Assembly: GCF_022570735.2 (NCBI RefSeq)
Contig: NZ_JANCNS010000001.1
Coordinates: forward strand, 1,240,001 to 1,304,000
DNA length: 64,000 nucleotides
From: Christiangramia oceanisediminis
GTDB lineage: Bacteria; Bacteroidota; Bacteroidia; Flavobacteriales; Flavobacteriaceae
Reading direction: 5' to 3'
Positions 8,860 to 17,352 of the stretch are shown here, in pieces; positions within the stretch are counted from its first letter, which is position 1; every line of letters begins with the position of its first letter. Under the pieces are notes generated by a model that worked only from the letters and a program-made list of their open reading frames with translations, did not search any database and was not told the DNA's origin. Position numbers and translations under genes: made by a program.

Positions 8860-8867
8860 TATTTTTG
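8860..8867 (+). promoter_or_regulatory. Putative -7 promoter element for hemH
   Basis: TATTTTTG matches TAnnTTTG exactly and ends 18 bp before the hemH ATG. A weak T-rich -33 region (GTTTTC) lies about 20 bp upstream. Confidence 0.5.
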
Positions 8868-8885
8868 AGTTGAAAAAGAAAAATT

Positions 8886-9920
8886 ATGAGTAAAGGTGTA
8901 CTACTTGTAAATCTGGGTTCACCAGACAGTACCGATCCTAAAGATGTAAAACGATACCTTGGTGAATTCCTGATGGATGAGCGGGTGATCGATGTGCCAT
9001 ATTGGGCGAGAACCCTGCTGGTTAAGGGCATCGTGTTGAATACCCGCCCCAAGAAGTCGGCAGAAGCTTACCAGAAGATCTGGTGGGAGGAAGGTTCACC
9101 TTTAATTGTATTATCTGAAAGACTGCAGTCCAAAATCGATGACCATACCTCAGTTCCCATCGGGCTGGCGATGCGTTATGGTAGTCCGAGTATTATGGAT
9201 GGCCTACAGGAACTCCATGATAAAGGTGTGGATGAGGTACTGCTTTTTCCATTATACCCGCAGTTCGCAATGGCTACTACCGAAACCATCCTGGTGCTGG
9301 CGGAAGAATTAAGGAAAAAACATTTCCCGAATATGCAGTTCACTTCGGTGCCTGCTTTTTACAATCACCCGGATTATATCCGAACCCTTGGAAATAGCAT
9401 TGCCGAAAGACTGAAAGATGTAGATTACGAACACCTTCTTTTCTCTTATCACGGGGTGCCGGAAAGGCACATCCGCAAAAGCGATATCACCAATTCGCAT
9501 TGTAAAATAGATGGCTCCTGTTGCTCAACTCCATCTACTGCACACCAGTTTTGTTACCGCCACCAGTGTTTCGAAACCACCCGCTTAACGGCTGAATATC
9601 TCGGCATGAAGCCAAATACTTACAGCGTTTCCTTTCAATCAAGATTGGGATTCGATCCATGGCTTAAACCCTATACCGATCGTACCATCGAAAGATTTGG
9701 AAAGCAGGGTATGAAAAAGCTGGCTATCGTGACACCGGCTTTTGTTTCAGATTGCCTGGAAACACTTGAGGAGATCGCCATGGAAGGGGAGGAGATCTTC
9801 CACGAAGTAGGTGGTGAAAAGTTTACCGTTGTTCCATGTCTTAATGATCGGGATGAATGGGTAAAGGTGCTATCCAGGTGGATAGACGAATGGGCCCATC
9901 AAAAGCCCGTTGAAGCCTAA
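8886..9920 (+). CDS. hemH: Ferrochelatase
   Basis: Inserts Fe2+ into protoporphyrin IX to make protoheme. It is 344 residues. Family marks are VLLVNLGSPDS at the N-terminus, the active-site histidine His189 in LFSYHGVPERH, and FVSDCLETLEEI near the C-terminus. An insertion after the active-site block carries five cysteines between residues 206 and 228 (Cys206, 212, 213, 223, 228); similar Cys clusters in some bacterial ferrochelatases bind a [2Fe-2S] cluster, but that is not shown here. It has its own promoter and its stop overlaps the start of the MATE gene (TAATG). Confidence 0.97.
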   Translation: MSKGVLLVNLGSPDSTDPKDVKRYLGEFLMDERVIDVPYWARTLLVKGIVLNTRPKKSAEAYQKIWWEEGSPLIVLSERLQSKIDDHTSVPIGLAMRYGSPSIMDGLQELHDKGVDEVLLFPLYPQFAMATTETILVLAEELRKKHFPNMQFTSVPAFYNHPDYIRTLGNSIAERLKDVDYEHLLFSYHGVPERHIRKSDITNSHCKIDGSCCSTPSTAHQFCYRHQCFETTRLTAEYLGMKPNTYSVSFQSRLGFDPWLKPYTDRTIERFGKQGMKKLAIVTPAFVSDCLETLEEIAMEGEEIFHEVGGEKFTVVPCLNDRDEWVKVLSRWIDEWAHQKPVEA

Positions 9921-11260
9921 TGCCGGGGCACCGTTCAGCGGAATTAGGTGAAAAACCAATTGCAAAACTTCTGGTTCAGCAGGCCGTACCCGCTTCTGTG
10001 GGGATCCTGGTCATGTCGCTGAACATACTGGTAGATACCATTTTTGTTGGAAACTGGATTGGTGCGATCGCCATTGCAGCTATTAACGTGGTATTGCCGG
10101 TTTCCTTTTTTATTGCGGCACTTGGGATGGCCATCGGGATAGGTGGTTCTTCCATTATTTCAAGAGCGCTTGGAAGCGACGATAAAGCCAAAGCTTTAAA
10201 GACCTTCGGAAACCAGATCACCCTAACGCTTATATTAAGTGTAGGCCTGGTGATCCCGGGTCTATATTTCATGAATGAACTCATTCCCGCTTTCGGAGGG
10301 AAGGGAGATATCTTCGAGCCTGCTAAGATCTATTATACAATTGTCCTTTACGGAGTGCCATTCCTGGCGCTTTGTATGATGGGTAATAATGTGATACGCG
10401 CCGAAGGCAAACCCAGGTTTGCGATGATCGCCATGATCATTCCTTCAGTAGGTAATTTAATTCTGGATTATATCCTGATTTATCAGCTTGATATGGGAAT
10501 GGAAGGAGCGGCCTGGGCCACGAGTGCTTCTTATGTGCTATGCTGTGGATATGTTTTCTGGTTCTTTATTTCGAAAAATTCTGAACTCAAGATCGATCTT
10601 TCTCACTTCCGTCTTGACAGGCCTATAATTAAAGAAATGTCTTCTTTAGGTACGGTCACTTTATCCCGCCAGGCGGTAGTGAGTGTCACCTATTTGTTGA
10701 TGAACAATATCCTGTTTGACCTGGGAGGCGAGGATTCAGTTGCCGTATATGCGATCATTGGAAGGATGCTTATGTTCGCACTTTTCCCTGTGCTGGGAGT
10801 TACACAAGGCTTTCTGCCAATTGCCGGTTTTAATTATGGAGCCGAAAAATACGAGCGTGTCCGGAAAAGTATCAATACGGCCATTTTGTATTCCTGTGGG
10901 CTTGGCTTATTAGTCTTCCTCGGCATCATGTTCTTTGCCGAAGATATCGTCAAAATATTTACCGATAATGCCAGCGTGGTTGAAGAAACACCTTCGGCGA
11001 TGAGGTGGGTGTTCGCTGCAACCCCAATAGTCGCAATTCAATTGATAGGTGCTGCCTACTTCCAGGCAATAGGAAAAGCAGTACCGGCATTCTTGCTGAC
11101 GCTTTCCAGGCAGGGATTTGTATTTATCCCGCTTATCCTTATCCTGCCTTATTATTTTGGGGAGATCGGGGTCTGGGCTTCATTCCCGATCGCCGATGTG
11201 ATTTCGACCATTATCACCGCCTATTTTCTGAATCGCGAGATCGTGAAAACGCTGAAATAA
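9920..11260 (+). CDS. MATE-family efflux transporter
   Basis: A 446-residue integral membrane protein with about 12 hydrophobic segments in two homologous halves. The start block PIAKLLVQQAVPASVGILVMS and the GNWIGAIAIAAIN segment match the NorM/DinF-type MATE family, which exports drugs or metabolites by cation antiport. Its ATG overlaps the hemH stop by one base (TAATG at 9918-9922), so it is translated with ferrochelatase. Porphyrin or heme export is a possible job from this coupling, but the substrate cannot be read from sequence. Confidence 0.9.
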   Translation: MPGHRSAELGEKPIAKLLVQQAVPASVGILVMSLNILVDTIFVGNWIGAIAIAAINVVLPVSFFIAALGMAIGIGGSSIISRALGSDDKAKALKTFGNQITLTLILSVGLVIPGLYFMNELIPAFGGKGDIFEPAKIYYTIVLYGVPFLALCMMGNNVIRAEGKPRFAMIAMIIPSVGNLILDYILIYQLDMGMEGAAWATSASYVLCCGYVFWFFISKNSELKIDLSHFRLDRPIIKEMSSLGTVTLSRQAVVSVTYLLMNNILFDLGGEDSVAVYAIIGRMLMFALFPVLGVTQGFLPIAGFNYGAEKYERVRKSINTAILYSCGLGLLVFLGIMFFAEDIVKIFTDNASVVEETPSAMRWVFAATPIVAIQLIGAAYFQAIGKAVPAFLLTLSRQGFVFIPLILILPYYFGEIGVWASFPIADVISTIITAYFLNREIVKTLK

Positions 11261-11264
11261 GCTT

Positions 11265-11297
11265 TTTGAGGAAAATTGAGTTAAATCCTTATCTTTA
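11265..11297 (+). promoter_or_regulatory. Putative promoter for Asp-box repeat protein
   Basis: TTTG at 11265-11268 and TATCTTTA at 11290-11297 are spaced by 21 bp and resemble the Bacteroidota -33/-7 pair with one mismatch in the -7. The ATG follows at 11322. Confidence 0.4.
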
Positions 11298-11321
11298 AAA
11301 CCTCTCAAACAAATACTATCA

Positions 11322-14300
11322 ATGAACAAACATTTACTTCAGCTGGCATTGTGCGCATTTATTTCAGCCACTGCCTTATTTCAGAATCAAACCTATGCCC
11401 AGAACTTTAATGAAAAACTGTATGACACGCTAGAATACAGGTTGATCGGTCCTTTTCGTGGTGGTAGAAGTGCTGCCGTTACAGGAGTACCGGGTAAACC
11501 AAACCTGTTCTATTTTGGAGCTGCCGGCGGTGGTGTTTGGAGGACCAAGGATGGAGGTAGAAGCTGGGAAAATATTTCAGACGGCTATTTTGGGGGTTCC
11601 ATAGGTGCCATTGAAGTGGCAAAAGACGATCCAAATGTGATCTATGTAGGTGGCGGTGAAAAGACCGTGAGGGGAAATGTTTCTTCGGGTTATGGAGTCT
11701 GGAGAAGTGTAGATGCCGGGAAAACCTGGCAGGAGGCCGGACTTCAGCAAAGCAGGCATGTTCCTCGCCTTGTGACCCATCCAGATGATTATAATACGGT
11801 TTATGCGGCCGTCCTTGGAAATATCTATAAACCAACTGAAGAACGTGGGGTTTATAAATCTACCGATGGTGGTAAGAACTGGAAAAAAGTATTGTTCTCC
11901 AATTCACAATCGGGTGCGGTAGACCTGATCATGGATCCCAATAATCCAAGAGTTTTATATGCTTCTACCTGGAACGTTCAGCGTACACCATATAGCCTGA
12001 GCAGTGGTGGAGAAGGTTCTGCCCTTTGGAAAAGTACCGATAGCGGTGAAAGCTGGAAAGAGATCTCAAAAAATCAAGGTTTTCCAACCGATACCTTAGG
12101 GATCATTGGGGTGACGGTTTCCCCGGTTAACAGCGAACGCGTTTGGGCGATCGTTGAGAACAAGGAAAAAGGAGGAGTTTACCGAAGCGATAATGGCGGT
12201 CAAACCTGGAGCCAGGTGAATGATGACCGAAAATTGAGACAACGAGCCTGGTATTACACCCGAATTTATGCCGACCCAAAAAACGAAGATGTGGTCTACG
12301 TCCTAAACGTGGATTATCACAAAAGTACGGATGGCGGAAGAACCTTCGGCGACAATGTGGCCCCACATGGCGATCATCACGATCTTTGGATCGCTCCTGA
12401 GGATCCGCAGCGCATGATCATGGGTGACGATGGAGGAGCCCAGGTTACTTATGACGGGGGCGAAACCTGGAGTACCTACCACAACCAGCCAACTGCGCAG
12501 TTTTACCGCGTGACCACAGATAATGCATTTCCGTACCGAATTTATGCCGCCCAGCAGGATAACTCAACAGTGAGGATCAGCCATCGTACCGAAAGCGGAA
12601 GCATTAATGAAGATCACTGGGAATCGACAGCTGGAGGGGAAAGCGCCCATATCGCCGTAGATCCTGAAAATAGTGATATCGTTTACGGCGGAAGTTATGA
12701 CGGATTCCTAACCCGCTACAATCACGAAACCGGGACGGTTAGAAGCGTTAGCGTCTGGCCTGATAACCCAATGGGGCATGGGGCCGAGAACCTGAAATAC
12801 AGGTTCCAGTGGAACTTCCCTATTTTCTTTTCTCCGCATGATCCTGATAAGCTGTATACAGCATCGAATCATTTACATATGACCACCAATGAAGGTCAGA
12901 GCTGGGAAGAGATAAGTCCGGACCTTACCCGAAATGATAAATCCAAGCAGAAATCTTCCGGAGGGCCTATTACAAAGGACAATACTTCGGTAGAGTATTA
13001 CAGCACCATATTCGCGGCAGCCGAATCTCCGGTTACTCCGGGAGTACTGTGGACAGGTAGTGATGATGGCTTAATTCATGTTTCCCGTGATGGAGGAGAG
13101 AACTGGACCAATGTTACTCCAAAGGGAATGCCTGAATGGATGATGATCAACAGCGTTGAACCTTCGGCTTTCGATGCAGGGACTGCCTATGTTGCCGGAA
13201 CCCGTTATAAGCTCGGCGATTTTGCTCCGTACTTATATAAGACCAGCGATTATGGAAAGAGCTGGAAAAAGATCACCAACGGTATCGCTTCTGAACATTT
13301 CACAAGAGTATTGAGAGAAGATCCAAAACAGAAAGGTTTGCTTTATGCAGGTACCGAAACCGGGATGTACATCTCTTTTGATGATGGTGCTAACTGGAGG
13401 TCTTTTCAGCTGAATCTGCCTATCGTTCCAATCACTGACCTGGCTGTTAAACAGAATAACCTTATCGTAGCTACTCAGGGTAGAAGTTTATGGATCATAG
13501 ATGACCTGTCGCTTCTTCACCAGCTTTATGAGCTAGATGGAAATGCCGAAAATGTATTGTTTCAGCCGAAGGATACTTACAGGCTGGATGGCTATTCGAG
13601 GAAATCGAATTCGGCAGGAACCAATCATCCTTCAGGAGTGATCACTTATTTCCACCTCGAAGATCCTTCAGAAAAAGAAGTGAAATTGAGCTACCTGGAT
13701 TCCAATAATGATACCATTCAATCTTTCAGCACTTCATCTGATAAGAATAAGCTGAAAGTCAACAAAGGTGCCAATATGCACACCTGGGATATGAAAGGTA
13801 AGGGCGCCGAAAGACTGGACGGTATGATCCTTTGGTGGGCGAGCCTGGAAGCTCCTCAGGCGGTTCCGGGTGAATACAAGGTCGTGCTGGAAGTGGATGA
13901 AGAGGTGATGACCAAAACCTTTAACATCCTGCCAGATGAAAATGCCGAAACGGACATTGAAGGTATGAGGGAGCAATATGAATTCATCAGCGATGTGAAT
14001 GCTACCGTAGACCGGGCTCATAATTCCATCAAAAAGATGCGAGATATTGATGCCCAGTTAAAGGATTTTCAGAAGCAATATAAAGGGAATCCACAGGTAC
14101 AGCCATTGATCGAAAAAGCCAAAGGCCTGAGCGAGGAACTGTCTGAGATCGAGAACGCGCTTTACCAAACTAAAAATCAGAGCAGGCAGGATCCGTTGAA
14201 CTTCCCGATCAAGCTTACCAATAAACTGGCGCATTTGAATGCCCTCGTTGGGATGGATGATTTTCCACCAACCGAGCAGGATATCGCGGTAAAAAATGAA

Positions 14301-14429
14301 CTTACCGCCGAGATCAATGCTGAACTGGAGAAGTTCGATGCCCTTCTTTCAAAAGAAGTAAAGGAATTTAACCGTGAATTCAACGAACTGGATCTGAATT
14401 ACCTGTTCGTGGAAGCTGAAAAGGAGTAA
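11322..14429 (+). CDS. Secreted Asp-box (BNR/sortilin-like) beta-propeller protein
   Basis: A 1035-residue exported protein (signal peptide about residues 1-26, ending NQTYAQ). Residues 40-730 contain about eleven Asp-box motifs of the form SxDxGxxW, for example TKDGGRSW, STDGGKNW, STDSGESW, SDNGGQTW, SRDGGENW and TSDYGKSW, which mark a sialidase/sortilin-type propeller of two or more domains. The last 200 residues are helical and rich in Glu/Lys, probably a coiled coil. No sialidase catalytic arginine triad is obvious, so this is better called a repeat protein than a glycosidase. Related large proteins are very common in marine Flavobacteriia. Its stop overlaps the hemJ start (TAATG). Confidence 0.9.
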   Translation: MNKHLLQLALCAFISATALFQNQTYAQNFNEKLYDTLEYRLIGPFRGGRSAAVTGVPGKPNLFYFGAAGGGVWRTKDGGRSWENISDGYFGGSIGAIEVAKDDPNVIYVGGGEKTVRGNVSSGYGVWRSVDAGKTWQEAGLQQSRHVPRLVTHPDDYNTVYAAVLGNIYKPTEERGVYKSTDGGKNWKKVLFSNSQSGAVDLIMDPNNPRVLYASTWNVQRTPYSLSSGGEGSALWKSTDSGESWKEISKNQGFPTDTLGIIGVTVSPVNSERVWAIVENKEKGGVYRSDNGGQTWSQVNDDRKLRQRAWYYTRIYADPKNEDVVYVLNVDYHKSTDGGRTFGDNVAPHGDHHDLWIAPEDPQRMIMGDDGGAQVTYDGGETWSTYHNQPTAQFYRVTTDNAFPYRIYAAQQDNSTVRISHRTESGSINEDHWESTAGGESAHIAVDPENSDIVYGGSYDGFLTRYNHETGTVRSVSVWPDNPMGHGAENLKYRFQWNFPIFFSPHDPDKLYTASNHLHMTTNEGQSWEEISPDLTRNDKSKQKSSGGPITKDNTSVEYYSTIFAAAESPVTPGVLWTGSDDGLIHVSRDGGENWTNVTPKGMPEWMMINSVEPSAFDAGTAYVAGTRYKLGDFAPYLYKTSDYGKSWKKITNGIASEHFTRVLREDPKQKGLLYAGTETGMYISFDDGANWRSFQLNLPIVPITDLAVKQNNLIVATQGRSLWIIDDLSLLHQLYELDGNAENVLFQPKDTYRLDGYSRKSNSAGTNHPSGVITYFHLEDPSEKEVKLSYLDSNNDTIQSFSTSSDKNKLKVNKGANMHTWDMKGKGAERLDGMILWWASLEAPQAVPGEYKVVLEVDEEVMTKTFNILPDENAETDIEGMREQYEFISDVNATVDRAHNSIKKMRDIDAQLKDFQKQYKGNPQVQPLIEKAKGLSEELSEIENALYQTKNQSRQDPLNFPIKLTNKLAHLNALVGMDDFPPTEQDIAVKNELTAEINAELEKFDALLSKEVKEFNREFNELDLNYLFVEAEKE

Positions 14430-14977
14430 TGGAATATTACAATTATATCAAGGCCCTGCATCTCATCTTTGTGATCACCTGGTTTGCAGGGCTTTTTTAC
14501 ATTCCCAGGCTTTTTGTTTACCAGATCGAAGCCTTTCAGAAGAAAGAGCCCGAAAAAAGCATTCTGGGTGAACAGCTTAAACTGATGGCCAAACGGCTTT
14601 GGTTTATCATAACCTGGCCCTCGGCGATCCTGGCGAGTATTTTTGCCTTCATTTTGCTATTCATGATCCCCGAATGGTTACAACAGCCGTGGATGCATGT
14701 TAAACTTGCCTTCGTGGTGCTATTATATGCCTATCATTTTAAAACCCACCTGATCTATAAGCAGCTGCAGAACGACATTGTGAAATGGACTTCTAACCAG
14801 ATGCGTATCTGGAACGAGGGCAGTACCCTTATCCTGTTCGCAGTCATCTTCCTGGTGATCGTAAGGGATGCGCTTAACTGGATCTATGGGGTTATTGGGA
14901 TCTTCCTGCTGGGAATCATATTGATGCTGGGGATCAAACTTTATAAAAGAATTCGAGCAAAGAACCCTAAAGCCTGA
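14429..14977 (+). CDS. hemJ: Protoporphyrinogen IX oxidase, HemJ type
   Basis: Oxidises protoporphyrinogen IX to protoporphyrin IX in the inner membrane. The 182-residue protein has four to five transmembrane helices and the HemJ (UPF0093) N-terminal block YNYIKALHLIFVITWFAGLF with the conserved His11, and a later MHVKLAFVVLLYAYH block with the conserved lysine. No hemG or hemY is present in the window, so this is the probable enzyme for the step. It completes the set with hemF and hemH. Translation is coupled to the preceding repeat protein by a TAATG overlap, an odd pairing because the upstream product is secreted. Confidence 0.93.
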   Translation: MEYYNYIKALHLIFVITWFAGLFYIPRLFVYQIEAFQKKEPEKSILGEQLKLMAKRLWFIITWPSAILASIFAFILLFMIPEWLQQPWMHVKLAFVVLLYAYHFKTHLIYKQLQNDIVKWTSNQMRIWNEGSTLILFAVIFLVIVRDALNWIYGVIGIFLLGIILMLGIKLYKRIRAKNPKA

Positions 14978-15018
14978 TGTGGTGCGATAATTGTAGAAAT
15001 ACCGGCAAGTATTAAAAT

Positions 15019-16473
15019 ATGAAACTGCTGAAGCTTTCTTTACGAACCCGGATCTTTATTTCCATGATCCTCCTGGTGCTGGGCGCCTCTATTCTTATTT
15101 TCGGGGTGACCGTTTACCAGTATAAGCAGGAAGCTGAAAGTTACCACGAGGAAAGACTGGAGCGTAAAGAAAAGGCCATTCTTGAGAACATCAATTATGT
15201 GCTATCTCAAACCACCTTCGTGATCGAAACCGAGAACCTGGAACCTATTTTCAGTACCCAGAACAAGATCAACGAGATGGCCGAGGTTCATGAAATGCAG
15301 ATCCATATCTACGATCTTAATGGTGAGCTGATCATAAAATCTGACGAATCTTTCTTTCGTGATACCACCAAAACCAGGCTGGAACCTGATATATTAAAAG
15401 AACTGGCGGCTTCACCCGATAAGAGCTTTTTGAAGAAGACCGAAGTGAACGGCCAGAAATACCAGAGTGCCTATACCTACGTTCTCGATCCCAAGTTCAA
15501 GCCCCTGGCCATCATGTACCTGCCCTATTTGCAGGATGACAGCCTGTTGAACCGTGATCTGAACAATTTCCTGGTCCGCATGGCGGAAGTGTATTTGTTC
15601 ATGCTGGTAATTGCCATTATTCTATCTTTCTTCCTTTCAAAATACATTACGAAATCGCTGAAGATCATTTCTGAAAAGATCAACCAGACCAGGCTTGATA
15701 AACGCAACCAGAAGATCGAGTTGTCAAATGCAACCGAAGAGATCTATGCCCTGGTTTCGGCTTATAACAGTATGATCGATGAGCTTGAGGAAAGTGCAGT
15801 GAAATTGGCAACCGGGGAGCGAGAGCAGGCCTGGAGAGAGATGGCGAAGCAGGTGGCCCACGAGATCAAGAATCCATTAACGCCAATGCGCCTTAGCGTT
15901 CAAAGTTTTCAGCGCAATTTTGATCCTAATGATCCGGAGATCAATCAAAAGGTAGATGAATACAGCAACACCTTAATAAGCCAGATAGATACGATGAGCT
16001 CGATCGCCTCGGCTTTTTCGAATTTCGCCAAAATGCCGGCCCAGCAAAATGAAACCCTGAACGTGCCGAAGATCGTAAAACTGGCGCTGGATATTTTCAA
16101 TGAAAAATACATTGAATTCAAATGTGAAAAAGAAGAGATCCTTGCCAAGTTCGATCGTACTCAACTGATCAGGGTAGTCACTAACCTGGTGAAAAATGCC
16201 ATTCAGGCGCTGAAAGATGTGGATAATCCGCGAATCCTTGTCGTTGTGGAAGAGGAAGAAGATCATGTGCTGGTTTCGGTTTCAGATAATGGATCGGGAA
16301 TTTCAGAAGAGAATAAGGAAAAGGTTTTTGAACCTAAGTTTACCACGAAATCCAGTGGAATGGGACTGGGGCTCGCAATGGTGAAGAATATAGTTGAAAC
16401 CTATAACGGCAGCATCAGTTTTGTGTCGAAACAAAATAAAGGCACTATATTTAACGTACGATTTCCAAAATAA
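15019..16473 (+). CDS. Sensor histidine kinase, membrane-bound (NtrY-like)
   Basis: 484 residues: a membrane helix at 11-33, a periplasmic sensor region to about 188, a second helix at 190-207, HAMP to about 260, a HisKA domain with phospho-acceptor His281 (QVAHEIKNPLTPM), and an HATPase domain with NLVKNAIQAL, SDNGSGIS and SSGMGLGLAMVKN. The HEIKNPLTPMRLS pattern is the NtrY/AtoS type that partners sigma-54 regulators, but no response regulator lies beside it. It is 41 bp after hemJ and 5 bp before the enoyl-CoA hydratase gene. The signal is unknown. Confidence 0.92.
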   Translation: MKLLKLSLRTRIFISMILLVLGASILIFGVTVYQYKQEAESYHEERLERKEKAILENINYVLSQTTFVIETENLEPIFSTQNKINEMAEVHEMQIHIYDLNGELIIKSDESFFRDTTKTRLEPDILKELAASPDKSFLKKTEVNGQKYQSAYTYVLDPKFKPLAIMYLPYLQDDSLLNRDLNNFLVRMAEVYLFMLVIAIILSFFLSKYITKSLKIISEKINQTRLDKRNQKIELSNATEEIYALVSAYNSMIDELEESAVKLATGEREQAWREMAKQVAHEIKNPLTPMRLSVQSFQRNFDPNDPEINQKVDEYSNTLISQIDTMSSIASAFSNFAKMPAQQNETLNVPKIVKLALDIFNEKYIEFKCEKEEILAKFDRTQLIRVVTNLVKNAIQALKDVDNPRILVVVEEEEDHVLVSVSDNGSGISEENKEKVFEPKFTTKSSGMGLGLAMVKNIVETYNGSISFVSKQNKGTIFNVRFPK

Positions 16474-16478
16474 TAATT

Positions 16479-17261
16479 ATGAGTTATCAGAACATTTCAG
16501 AACATATTGAAAATAATATTCTAACCCTGAAGATCGACAGGCCTAAAAAGCTGAACGCGCTCAACAGGGAAACCATACAGGAATTGCATGACGCTCTTAA
16601 ATCGGCCAAACACGATGATGAGGTTATGCTGGTCATCCTTACCGGGAGTGGTGAAAAGGCTTTTGTGGCAGGTGCCGATATTAGTGAATTCGCCGATTAC
16701 TCTCCCAAGGAAGGTAAGCGCCTTGCAGCCGACGGGCAGGAGAAACTTTTCGATTATGTAGCAAATTTTCCGAAACCTGTTATAGCTGCCATTAATGGCT
16801 TTGCACTGGGTGGAGGCTTAGAACTGGCCATGGCGGCGCACTTCAGGATCGCAAGCGAGAATGCTAAAATGGGCCTTCCGGAGGTGTCACTTGGTGTTAT
16901 TCCGGGTTATGGTGGTACCCAGCGGCTTCCACAACTGGTTGGAAAAGGCAGGGCCATGGAAATGATCATGAGCGCAGGAATGATAGATGCACAGCAGGCT
17001 TTGCAATATAACCTCGTGAATCATGTAGTAGAGCAGGAAGACCTGTTGGATTTCGCAAAAGAACTAGCCGGGAAGATCATGAAGAATTCAATGGTGGCGA
17101 TTTCAGCGGCGATAAGGGCTATTAATGCCAACTATGAAAAAGGAATAAACGGATTCGAGGTTGAGGTCAAGGAATTTGGACATTCCTTTGGAACCGACGA
17201 TTTTAAGGAAGGTACTTCAGCCTTTTTGAATAAACGAAAGGCCGACTTTCCGGGAAAATAA
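16479..17261 (+). CDS. Enoyl-CoA hydratase/isomerase family protein
   Basis: 260 residues with the crotonase fold: LKIDRPKKLNALN at the start, the oxyanion-hole segment FVAGADISEF, ALGGGLELAMAAHFRIAS and the catalytic-glutamate block LPEVSLGVIPGYGGTQRL. Both catalytic-glutamate positions of hydratases appear occupied, so hydration of trans-2-enoyl-CoA in fatty-acid or amino-acid breakdown is likely. It follows the histidine kinase by 5 bp, suggesting co-transcription. A strong terminator follows. Confidence 0.93.
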   Translation: MSYQNISEHIENNILTLKIDRPKKLNALNRETIQELHDALKSAKHDDEVMLVILTGSGEKAFVAGADISEFADYSPKEGKRLAADGQEKLFDYVANFPKPVIAAINGFALGGGLELAMAAHFRIASENAKMGLPEVSLGVIPGYGGTQRLPQLVGKGRAMEMIMSAGMIDAQQALQYNLVNHVVEQEDLLDFAKELAGKIMKNSMVAISAAIRAINANYEKGINGFEVEVKEFGHSFGTDDFKEGTSAFLNKRKADFPGK

Positions 17262-17269
17262 TAAGATCG

Positions 17270-17300
17270 AGCCACGTTAAATTCGTGGCTTTTCTTTTCT
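17270..17300 (+). terminator. Rho-independent terminator
   Basis: AGCCACG and CGTGGCT pair perfectly around a 7-base loop, followed by TTTCTTTTCTT. It ends the histidine kinase/enoyl-CoA hydratase unit. Confidence 0.85.
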
Positions 17301-17340
17301 TAAATAAATGGAAAAATTCCTTTTAATAGGAAAAAATCCA

Positions 17341-17348
17341 TAATTTTG
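17341..17348 (+). promoter_or_regulatory. Putative -7 element; possibly leaderless mRNA
   Basis: TAATTTTG is an exact TAnnTTTG match that ends only 4 bp before the ATG at 17353. If used, the transcript would begin at or next to the start codon. Confidence 0.4.
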
Positions 17349-17352
17349 AAAC

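Noticed and set aside
11322-14429. Sialidase call for the Asp-box protein
   Set aside because: Asp boxes occur in many propellers and no catalytic arginine triad or Tyr/Glu pair could be placed.
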